Below are positions 53,145 through 64,000 of a stretch of 64,000 nt of DNA, piece after piece. Under the pieces are notes generated by a model. The model was not told the DNA's origin, ran no database searches, and saw only the letters and a program-made list of their open reading frames with translations. The stretch spans positions 95,377,189 through 95,441,188 of the forward strand of contig OV884009.1 of the NCBI GenBank assembly GCA_930367205.1. Reading direction: 5' to 3'. How positions within the stretch are numbered: position 1 is the stretch's first letter; each line of letters begins with the position of its first letter. Position numbers and translations under genes: made by a program. This stretch comes from Acanthosoma haemorrhoidale (lineage: Eukaryota; Arthropoda; Insecta; Hemiptera; Acanthosomatidae).

Positions 53145-56100
53145 TGGAGAGTAACACTTAATGGTGAAAAATCTGCAGTGAAAATAAAGTGAGAATATTC
53201 GAATCCCTAGTGGGAGGATTATTCTTTGCGTTAGAAGACCCAGCTATGACCATAGGATTAGTTATAAATGTATAAAACAAAACAATTGTTCTTGGATATG
53301 AGCGTAGGCCAGGGAGATACTGTTACTTTTGGCACTTATAACTTCCAAGAAGTAACACTTAATGGTGAAAAATCTGTAGTGAAAATAAAGTGAGAATATT
53401 CAAATCCCTAGTGGGAGAATTATTCTTTGCGTTAGAAGACCCAGCTATGACCATAGGATTGGTTATAAATGTCTAAAAACAAAAAAATTGTTCGTGGATA
53501 TGAGGGTAGGCCGGGGAGATACTGTTACTTTTGGCGCTTATAACTTCCAAGAAGTAACGCTAAATGGTGAAAATAAAGTGAGAATATTCGAATCCCTAGG
53601 TGGAGGATTATTCTTTGCGTTAGAAGACCCAGCTATGACCATAGGATTGGTTATAAATGTCTAAAAACAAAAAAATTGTTCGTGGATATGAGGGTAGGCC
53701 GGGGAGATACTGTTACTTTTGGTGCTTATAACTTCCAAGAAGTAACGCTAAATGGTGAAAATAAAGTGAGAATATTCGAATCCGTAGTGGGAGGATTATT
53801 CTTTGCGTTAGAAGACCCAGCTATGACCATAGGTTGGGTTATAAATGTCTAAAAACAAAAAAATTGTTCTTGGATATGAGGGTAAGCCAGGGAGATACTG
53901 TTACTTTTGGCACTTATAACTTCCAAGAAGTAACGCTAAATGGTGAAAATAAAGTGAGAATATTCGAATCCCTAGTGGGAGGATTATTCTTTGCGTTCAA
54001 AGACCCAGCTATGACCATAGGTTTGGTTATAAATGTCTAAAAACAAAAAAATTGTTCTTGGATATGAGCGTAGGCCGGGGAGATACTGTTACTTTTGGCG
54101 CTTATAACTTCCAAGAAGTAACGCTAAATGGTGAAAATAAAATGAGAATATTCGAATCCCTAGTGGGAGGATTATTCTTTGCGTTAGAAGACCCTACTAT
54201 GACCATAGGATTGGTTATAAATATCTAAAAACAAAAAAATTGTTCTTGGATATGAGGGTAGACCAGGGAGATACTGTTACTTTTGGCGCTTATAACTTCT
54301 AAAAAGTAACACTAAATGGTGAAAATTCTGTGGTGAAAATAGTTAGAATATTTGAATCCCAGGTGGGAGAATTATTCTTTGCATTAGAAGACCCTGCTAT
54401 GACCATAGGTTTGGTTATAAATGTCTAAAAACAAAAAAATTGTTCGTGGATATGAGGGTAGGCTTGGGAGTTACTGTTAATTTTGGTGCTTATAACTTCC
54501 AAGAAGTAACACTAAATGGTAAAAATAAAGTGAGAATATTCGAATCCCTAGGTGGAGGATTATTCTTTGCGTTAGAAGACCCAGCTATGACCATAGGATT
54601 GGTTATAAATGTCTAAAAACAAAAAAATTGTTCGTGGATATGAGGGTAGGCCGGGGAGATACTGTTACTTTTGGCGCTTATAACTCCCAAGAAGTAACGC
54701 TAAATGGTGAAAATAAAGTGAGAATATTCGAATCCCTAGTGGGAGGATTATTCTTTGCGTTAGAAGACCCAGCTATGACCATAGATTTGGTTATAAATGT
54801 CTAAAAACATCAAAATTGTTCTTGGATATGAGCGTAGGCCGGGGAGATACTGTTACTTTTGGCGCTTATAACTTCCAAGAAGTAACGCTAAATGGTGAAA
54901 ATAAAGTGAGAATATTCGAATCCCTAGCGGGAGAATTATTCTTTGCGTTAGAAGACCCAGCTATGACCATAGGTTTGGTTATAAATGTCTAAAAACAAAA
55001 AAATTGTTCTTGGATATGAGCGTAGGCCGGGGAGACACTGTTACTTTTGGCACTTATAACTTCCAAGAAGTAACACTTAATGGTGAAAAATCTGTAGTGA
55101 AAATAAAGTGAGAATATTCAAATCCCTAGTAGGAGGATTATTCTTTGCGTTAGAAGACCCAGCTACGACCATAGGATTGGTTATAAATGTCTAAAAACAA
55201 AAAAATTGTTCGTGGATATGAGGGTAGGCCGGGGAGATACTGTTACTTTTGGCGCTTATAACTTCCAAGAAGTAACGCTAAATGGTGAAAATAAAGTGAG
55301 AATATTCGAATCCCTAGGTGGAGGATTATTCTTTGCGTTAGAAGACCCAGCTATGACCATAGGATTGGTTATAAATGTCTAAAAACAAAAAAATTGTTCG
55401 TGGATATGAGGGTAGGCCGGGGAGATACTGTTACTTTTGGTGCTTATAACTTCCAAGAAGTAACGCTAAATGGTGAAAATAAAGTGAGAATATTCGAATC
55501 CGTAGTGGGAGGATTATTCTTTGCGTTAGAAGACCCAGCTATGACCATAGGTTGGGTTATAAATGTCTAAAAACAAAAAAATTGTTCTTGGATATGAGGG
55601 TAAGCCAGGGAGATACTGTTACTTTTGGCACTTATAACTTCCAAGAAGTAACGCTAAATGGTGAAAATAAAGTGAGAATATTCGAATCCCTAGTGGGAGG
55701 ATTATTCTTTGCGTTCAAAGACCCAGCTATGACCATAGGTTTGGTTATAAATGTCTAAAAACAAAAAAATTGTTCTTGGATATGAGCGTAGGCCGGGGAG
55801 ATACTGTTACTTTTGGCGCTTATAACTTCCAAGAAGTAACGCTAAATGGTGAAAATAAAGTGAGAATATTCGAATCCGTAGTGGGAGGATTATTCTTTGC
55901 GTTAGAAGACCCAGCTATGACCATAGGTTGGGTTATAAATGTCTAAAAACAAAAAAATTGTTCTTGGATATGAGGGTAAGCCAGGGAGATACTGTTACTT
56001 TTGGCACTTATAACTTCCAAGAAGTAACGCTAAATGGTGAAAATAAAGTGAGAATATTCGAATCCCTAGTGGGAGGATTATTCTTTGCGTTCAAAGACCC

Positions 56101-59100
56101 AGCTATGACCATAGGTTTGGTTATAAATGTCTAAAAACAAAAAAATTGTTCTTGGATATGAGCGTAGGCCGGGGAGATACTGTTACTTTTGGCGCTTATA
56201 ACTTCCAAGAAGTAACGCTAAATGGTGAAAATAAAATGAGAATATTCGAATCCCTAGTGGGAGGATTATTTTTTGCGTTAGAAGACCCAGCTATGACCAT
56301 AGGTTTGGTTAAAAATGTCTAAAAACTAAAAAAATTGTTCTTGGATATGAGCGTAGGCCGGGGAGATACTGTTACTTTTGGCGCTTATAACTTCCAAGAA
56401 GTAACACTAAATGGTAAAAAATCTGTGGTGAAAATAAAGTGAGAATATTCGGATCCCTAGTGGGAGAATTATTCTTTGCGTTAGAAGACCCAGCTATGAC
56501 CATAGGTTTGGTTATAAATGTCTAAAAACAAAAAAATTGTTCTTGGATATGAGGGTAGGCCGGGGAGACACTGTTACTTTTGGCGCTTATAACTTCCAAG
56601 AAGTAACGCTAAATGGTGAAAATAAAGTGAGAATATTCGAATCCGTAGTGGGAGGATTATTCTTTGCGTTAGAAGACCCAGCTATGACCATAGGTTTGGT
56701 TATAAATGTCTAAAAACATCAAAATTGTTCTTGGATATGAGCGTAGGCCGGGGAGACACTGTTACTTTTGGCACTTATAACTTCCAAGAAGTAACACTTA
56801 ATGGTGAAAAATCTGTAGTGAAAATAAAGTGAGAATATTCAAATCCCTAGTAGGAGGATTATTCTTTGCGTTAGAAGACCCAGCTACGACCATAGGATTG
56901 GTTATAAATGTCTAAAAACAAAAAAATTGTTCGTGGATATGAGGGTAGGCCGGGGAGATACTGTTACTTTTGGCGCTTATAACTTCCAAGAAGTAACGCT
57001 AAATGGTGAAAATAAAGTGAGAATATTCGAATCCCTAGGTGGAGGATTATTCTTTGCGTTAGAAGACCCAGCTATGACCATAGGATTGGTTATAAATGTC
57101 TAAAAACAAAAAAATTGTTCGTGGATATGAGGGTAGGCCGGGGAGATACTGTTACTTTTGGTGCTTATAACTTCCAAGAAGTAACGCTAAATGGTGAAAA
57201 TAAAGTGAGAATATTCGAATCCGTAGTGGGAGGATTATTCTTTGCGTTAGAAGACCCAGCTATGACCATAGGTTGGGTTATAAATGTCTAAAAACAAAAA
57301 AATTGTTCTTGGATATGAGGGTAAGCCAGGGAGATACTGTTACTTTTGGCACTTATAACTTCCAAGAAGTAACGCTAAATGGTGAAAATAAAGTGAGAAT
57401 ATTCGAATCCCTAGTGGGAGGATTATTCTTTGCGTTCAAAGACCCAGCTATGACCATAGGTTTGGTTATAAATGTCTAAAAACAAAAAAATTGTTCTTGG
57501 ATATGAGCGTAGGCCGGGGAGATACTGTTACTTTTGGCGCTTATAACTTCCAAGAAGTAACGCTAAATGGTGAAAATAAAATGAGAATATTCGAATCCCT
57601 AGTGGGAGGATTATTTTTTGCGTTAGAAGACCCAGCTATGACCATAGGTTTGGTTAAAAATGTCTAAAAACTAAAAAAATTGTTCTTGGATATGAGCGTA
57701 GGCTTGGGAGATACTGTTACTTTTGGCGCTTATAACTTCCAAGAAGTAACACTAAATGGTAAAAAATCTGTGGTGAAAATAAAGTGAGAATATTCGGATC
57801 CCTAGTGGGAGGATTATTCTTTGCGTTAGAAGACCCAACTATGACCATAGGTTTGGTTATAAATATCTAAAAACAAAAAAATTGTTCTTGGATATGAGCG
57901 TAGGCCGGGGAGATACTGTTACTTTTGGCGCTTATAACTTCTAAAAAGTAACACTAAATGGTGAAAATTCTGTGGTGAAAATAGTGAGAATATTCGAATC
58001 CCAGGTGGGAGAATTATTCTTTGCATTAGAAGACCCTGCTATGACCATAGGTTTGGTTATAAATGTCTAAAAACAAAAAAATTGTTCGTGGATATGAGGG
58101 TAGGCCGGGGAGATACTGTTACTTTTGGCGCTTATAACTTCCAAGAAGTAACGCTAAATGGTGAAAATAAAGTGAGAATATTCGAATCCCTAGGTGGAGG
58201 ATTATTCTTTGCGTTAGAAGACCCAGCTATGACCATAGGATTGGTTATAAATGTCTAAAAACAAAAAAATTGTTCGTGGATATGAGGGTAGGCCGGGGAG
58301 ATACTGTTACTTTTGGTGCTTATAACTTCCAAGAAGTAACGCTAAATGGTGAAAATAAAGTGAGAATATTCGAATCCGTAGTGGGAGGATTATTCTTTGC
58401 GTTAGAAGACCCAGCTATGACCATAGGTTGGGTTATAAATGTCTAAAAACAAAAAAATTGTTCTTGGATATGAGGGTAAGCCAGGGAGATACTGTTACTT
58501 TTGGCACTTATAACTTCCAAGAAGTAACGCTAAATGGTGAAAATAAAGTGAGAATATTCGAATCCCTAGTGGGAGGATTATTCTTTGCGTTCAAAGACCC
58601 AGCTATGACCATAGGTTTGGTTATAAATGTCTAAAAACAAAAAAATTGTTCTTGGATATGAGCGTAGGCCGGGGAGATACTGTTACTTTTGGCGCTTATA
58701 ACTTCCAAGAAGTAACGCTAAATGGTGAAAATAAAATGAGAATATTCGAATCCCTAGTGGGAGGATTATTTTTTGCGTTAGAAGACCCAGCTATGACCAT
58801 AGGTTTGGTTAAAAATGTCTAAAAACTAAAAAAATTGTTCTTGGATATGAGCGTAGGCTTGGGAGATACTGTTACTTTTGGCGCTTATAACTTCCAAGAA
58901 GTAACACTAAATGGTAAAAAATCTGTGGTGAAAATAAAGTGAGAATATTCGGATCCCTAGTGGGAGAATTATTCTTTGCGTTAGAAGACCCAGCTATGAC
59001 CATAGGTTTGGTTATAAATGTCTAAAAACAAAAAAATTGTTCTTGGATATGAGGGTAGGCCGGGGAGACACTGTTACTTTTGGCGCTTATAACTTCCAAG

Positions 59101-62100
59101 AAGTAACGCTAAATGGTGAAAATAAAGTGAGAATATTCGAATCCCAGGTGGGAGAATTATTCTTTGCATTAGAAGACCCTGCTATGACCATAGGTTTGGT
59201 TATAAATGTCTAAAAACAAAAAAATTGTTCGTGGATATGAGGGTAGGCTTGGGAGATACTGTTAATTTTGGTGCTTATAACTTCCAAGAAGTAACACTAA
59301 ATGGTAAAAAATCTGTGGTGAAAATAAAGTGAGAATATTCGGATCCCTAGTGGGAGAAATATTCTTTGCGTTAGAAGACCCAGCTATGACCATAGGTTTG
59401 GTTATAAATGTCTAAAAACAAAAAAATTGTTCTTGGATATGAGCGTAGGCCGGGGAGATACTGTTACTTTTGGCGCTTATAACTTCCAAGAAGTAACGCT
59501 AAATGGTGAAAATAAAGTGAGAATATTCGAATCCGTAGTGGGAGGATTATTCTTTGCGTTAGAAGACCCAGCTATGACCATAGGTTGGGTTATAAATGTC
59601 TAAAAACAAAAAAATTGTTCTTGGATATGAGGGTAAGCCAGGGAGATACTGTTACTTTTGGCACTTATAACTTCCAAGAAGTAACGCTAAATGGTGAAAA
59701 TAAAGTGAGAATATTCGAATCCCTAGTGGGAGGATTATTCTTTGCGTTCAAAGACCCAGCTATGACCATAGGTTTGGTTATAAATGTCTAAAAACAAAAA
59801 AATTGTTCTTGGATATGAGCGTAGGCCGGGGAGATACTGTTACTTTTGGCGCTTATAACTTCCAAGAAGTAACGCTAAATGGTGAAAATAAAATGAGAAT
59901 ATTCGAATATCTAGTGGGAGGATTATTTTTTGCGTTAGAAGACCCAGCTATGACCATAGGTTTGGTTAAAAATGTCTAAAAACTAAAAAAATTGTTCTTG
60001 GATATGAGCGTAGGCCGGGGAGATACTGTTACTTTTGGCGCTTATAACTTCCAAGAAGTAACACTAAATGGTAAAAAATCTGTGGTGAAAATAAAGTGAG
60101 AATATTCGGATCCCTAGTGGGAGAATTATTCTTTGCGTTAGAAGACCCAGCTATGACCATAGGTTTGGTTATAAATGTCTAAAAACAAAAAAATTGTTCT
60201 TGGATATGAGGGTAGGCCGGGGAGACACTGTTACTTTTGGCGCTTATAACTTCCAAGAAGTAACGCTAAATGGTGAAAATAAAGTGAGAATATTCGAATC
60301 CCTAGTGGGAGGATTATTCTTTGCGTTAGAAGACCCAACTATGACCATAGGTTTGGTTATAAATATCTAAAAACAAAAAAATTGTTCTTGGATATGAGCG
60401 TAGGCCGGGGAGATACTGTTACTTTTGGCGCTTATAACTTCTAAAAAGTAACACTAAATGGTGAAAATTCTGTGGTGAAAATAGTGAGAATATTCGAATC
60501 CCAGGTGGGAGAATTATTCTTTGCATTAGAAGACCCTGCTATGACCATAGGTTTGGTTATAAATGTCTAAAAACAAAAAAATTGTTCGTGGATATGAGGG
60601 TAGGCTTGGGAGATACTGTTAATTTTGGTGCTTATAACTTTCAAGAAGTAACACTAAATGGTAAAAAATCTGTGGTGAAAATAAAGTGAGAATATTCGGA
60701 TCCCTAGTGGGAGAATTATTCTTTGCGTTAGAAGACCCAGCTATGACCATAGGTTTGGTTATAAATGTCTAAAAACTAAAAAATTGTTCTTGGATATGAG
60801 GGTAGGCCGGGGAGACACTGTTACTTTTGGCGCTTATAACTCCCAAGAAGTAACGCTAAATGGTGAAAATAAAGAGAGAATATTCGAATCCGTAGTGGGA
60901 GGATTATTCTTTGCGTTAGAAGACCCAGCTATGACCATAGGTTTGGTTATAAATGTCTAAAAACTAAAAAATTGTTCTTGGATATGAGGGTAGGCCGGGG
61001 AGACACTGTTACTTTTGGCGCTTATAACTCCCAAGAAGTAACGCTAAATGGTGAAAATAAAGTGAGAATATTCGAATCCGTAGTGGGAGGATTATTCTTT
61101 GCGTTAGAAGACCCAGCTATGACCATAGGTTTGGTTAAAAATGTCTAAAAACTAAAAAAATTGTTCTTGGATATGAGCGTAGGCCGGGGAGATACTGTTA
61201 CTTTTGGCGCTTATAACTTCCAAGAAGTAACACTAAATGGTAAAAAATCTGTGGTGAAAATAAAGTGAGAATATTCGGATCCCTAGTGGGAGAATTATTC
61301 TTTGCGTTAGAAGACCCAGCTATGACCATAGGTTGGGTTATAAATGTCTAAAAACAAAAAAATTGTTCTTGGATATGAGGGTAGGCCAGGGAGATACTGT
61401 TATTTTTGGCACTTATAACTTCCAAGAAGTAACGCTAAATGGTGAAAATAAGGTGAGAATATTCGAATCCCTAGTGGGAGGATTATTCTTTGCGTTCAAA
61501 GACCCAGCTATGACCATAGGTTTGGTTATAAATGTCTAAAAACAAAAAAATTGTTCTTGGATATGAGCGTAGGCCGGGGAGATACTGTTACTTTTGGCGC
61601 TTATAACTTCCAAGAAGTAACACTAAATGGTAAAAAATCTGTGGTGAAAATAAAGTGAGAATATTCGGATCCCTAGTGGGAGAATTATTCTTTGCGTTAG
61701 AAGACCCAGCTATGACCATAGGTTTGGTTATAAATGTCTAAAAACAAAAAAATTGTTCTTGGATATGAGGGTAGGCCGGGGAGACACTGTTACTTTTGGC
61801 GCTTATAACTTCCAAGAAGTAACGCTAAATGGTGAAAATAAAGTGAGAATATTCGAATCCCTAGTGGGAGGATTATTCTTTGCGTTAGAAGACCCAACTA
61901 TGACCATAGGTTTGGTTATAAATATCTAAAAACAAAAAAATTGTTCTTAGATATGAGGGTAGGCCGGGGAGATACTGTTACTTTTGGCGCTTATAACTTC
62001 CAAGAAGTAACGCTAAATGGTGAAAATAAAGTGAGAATATTCGAATCCCTAGCGGGAGAATTATTCTTTGCGTTAGAAGACCCAGCTATGACCATAGGTT

Positions 62101-64000
62101 TGGTTATAAATGTCTAAAAACAAAAAAATTGTTCTTGGATATGAGAGTAGGCCGGGGAGATACTGTTACTTTTGGCGCTTATAACTTCCAGGAAGTAACA
62201 CTAAATGGTGAAAAATCTGTGGTGAAAATAAAGTGAGAATATTCGAATCCCTAGTGGGAGGATTATTCTTTGCTTTAGAAGACCCAGCTATGACCATAGG
62301 TTTGGTTATAAATATCTAAAAACAAAAAAATTGTTCTTGGATATGAGGGTAGGCCGGGGAGATACTGTTACTTTTGGCGCTTATAACTTCCAGGATGTAA
62401 CACTAAATGGTGAAAAATCTGTGGTGAAAATAAAGTGAGAATATTCGAATCCCTAGCGGGAGAATTATTCTTTGCGTTAGAAGACCCTGCTATGACCATA
62501 GGTTTGGTTATAAATGTCTAAAAACAAAAAAATTGTTCTTGGATATGAGCGTAGGCCGGGGAGACACTGTTACTTTTGGCACTTATAACTTCCAAGAAGT
62601 AACACTTAATGGTGAAAAATCTGTAGTGAAAATAAAGTGAGAATATTCAAATCCCTAGTAGGAGGATTATTCTTTGCGTTAGAAGACCCAGCTATGACCA
62701 TAGGATTGGTTATAAATGTCTAAAAACAAAAAAATTGTTCGTGGATATGAGGGTAGGCCGGGGAGATACTGTTACTTTTGGCGCTTATAACTTCCAAGAA
62801 GTAACGCTAAATGGTGAAAATAAAGTGAGAATATTCGGATCCCTAGTGGGAGAATTATTCTTTGCGTTAGAAGACCCAGCTATGACCATAGGTTTGGTTA
62901 TAAATGTCTAAAAACTAAAAAATTGTTCTTGGATATGAGGGTAGGCCGGGGAGACACTGTTACTTTTGGCGCTTATAACTCCCAAGAAGTAACGCTAAAT
63001 GGTGAAAATAAAGAGAGAATATTGGAATCCGTAGTGGGAGGATTATTCTTTGCGTTAGAAGACCCAGCTATGACCATAGGTTGGGTTATAAATGTCTAAA
63101 AACAAAAAAATTGTTCTTGGATATGAGGGTAGGCCAGGGAGAGACTGTTACTTTTGGCGCTTATAACTTCCAAGAAGTAACGCTAAATGGTGAAAATAAA
63201 GTGAGAATATTCGAATCCCTAGTGGGAGGATTATTCTTTGCGTTAGAAGACCCAGCTATGACCATAGGTTTGGTTATAAATGTCTAAAAACATCAAAATT
63301 GTTCTTGGATATGAGCGTAGGCCGGGGAGATACTGTTACTTTTGGCGCTTATAACTTCCAAGAAGTAACGCTAAATGGTGAAAATAAAGTGAGAATATTC
63401 GAATCCCTAGCGGGAGAATTATTCTTTGCGTTAGAAGACCCAGCTATGACCATAGGTTTGGTTATAAATGTCTAAAAACAAAAAAATTGTTCTTGGATAT
63501 GAGCGTAGGCCGGGGAGACACTGTTACTTTTGGCGCTTATAACTTCCAAGAAGTAACGCTAAATGGTGAAAATAAAGTGAGAATATTCGAATCCGTAGTG
63601 GGAGGATTATTCTTTGCGTTAGAAGACCGAGCTATGACCATAGGTTGGGTTATAAATGTCTAAAAACAAAAAAATTGTTCTTGGATATGAGGGTAGGCCA
63701 GGGAGATACTGTTACTTTTGGCGCTTATAACTTCCAAGAAGTAACGCTAAATGGTGAAAATAAAGTGAGAATATTCGAATCCGTAGTGGGAGGATTATTC
63801 TTTGCGTTAGAAGACCCAGCTATGACCATAGGTTGGGTTATAAATGTCTAAAAACAAAAAAATTGTTCTTGGATATGAGGGTAGGCCAGGGAGATACTGT
63901 TACTTTTGGCACTTATAACTTCCAAGAAGTAACGCTAAATGGTGAAAATAAGGTGAGAATATTCGAATCCCTAGTGGGAGGATTATTCTTTGCGTTCAAA
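53145..64000 (+). repeat. 188-bp satellite DNA array, running past the window end
   Basis: About 57 head-to-tail monomers of about 188 bp, with a longer variant carrying a 14-bp insertion (AATCTGTGGTGAAA, next to a similar sequence). Each unit contains ATTGTTCTTGGATATGAG, GATACTGTTACTTTTGGC, ACTTCCAAGAAGTAAC, AGAATATTCGAATCCCTAG and GACCCAGCTATGACCATAGG. The first monomer is partial and most diverged. Variants recur in blocks (for example at 53834, 55552, 55928, 57273, 58428, 59585, 61333), indicating higher-order repeats. One frame is open for about 68 codons in many units. Confidence 0.97.

Noticed and set aside
53834..63851. Repeated 68-codon frames as a family of tandem genes
   Set aside because: Each is a piece of a 188-bp satellite; the period is not a multiple of three, many copies have stops, and no promoter or splice logic accompanies them.
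53145..64000. CRISPR array
   Set aside because: The whole 188-bp unit is repeated with no unique spacers, and the setting is a eukaryotic genome.

Overview
The window looks like AT-rich nuclear DNA of an arthropod, most likely an insect (possibly a hemipteran; this is inference from the gene's sequence style and the transposon content). It shows no bacterial operon logic. One large host gene runs almost its full length on the minus strand. Around and inside it lie transposable elements, and the right end is a satellite array.

The host gene is a fatty acid synthase (FAS). I could chain 36 minus-strand coding exons, from 52646 down to the stop codon at 8637. They have GT/AG borders and compatible phases throughout, and together give about 2,260 codons. 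The order is ketoacyl synthase (KS, 52.6-47.7 kb), acyltransferase (MAT, 47.1-42.7 kb), dehydratase (DH, 42.3-39 kb), a central non-catalytic region (39-35.7 kb), enoyl reductase (ER, 32-25 kb), ketoreductase (KR, 24.5-23.3 kb), acyl carrier protein (ACP, 20.9-20.7 kb) and thioesterase (TE, 18.2-8.6 kb). All catalytic motifs look intact except in the MAT. There the first conserved motif is eroded, the GHSxGE box reads GTSLGS, the substrate-binding Arg is not seen and the whole ferredoxin-like subdomain appears deleted, although the reading frame stays open. The first coding exon or exons are not in the window and must lie beyond the satellite array.

Left flank, 1-8 kb: a decayed Ty3/gypsy fragment (1-1240) is followed by a complete, apparently very recent Ty3/gypsy element (1890-6231). 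That element has two identical 147-bp LTRs, a 4-bp target duplication, a PBS, a polypurine tract and one intact 1341-codon gag-pol frame. It sits inside an older element whose inverted-repeat arms lie at about 1.6 and 6.9 kb.

The FAS introns are swollen by Jockey-like non-LTR retrotransposons. One broken long copy is at 11.3-14.7 kb. Two copies are framed by target-site duplications (25582-27928 on plus, 33298-34752 on minus), and many fragments of the same families are present. There are also three copies of a small MITE, a hairpin element, possible SINEs, a 39-bp minisatellite and two decayed copies of an unidentified protein family with a Cys-rich tail.

Right end, 52.8-64 kb: a 224-bp (GA)n tract is followed by at least 10.8 kb of a roughly 188-bp satellite (about 57 monomers, running off the window). 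The monomers carry a conserved open frame and are arranged in higher-order repeats. The array seems to lie in the first large FAS intron, or between the FAS 5' end and the rest of the gene.
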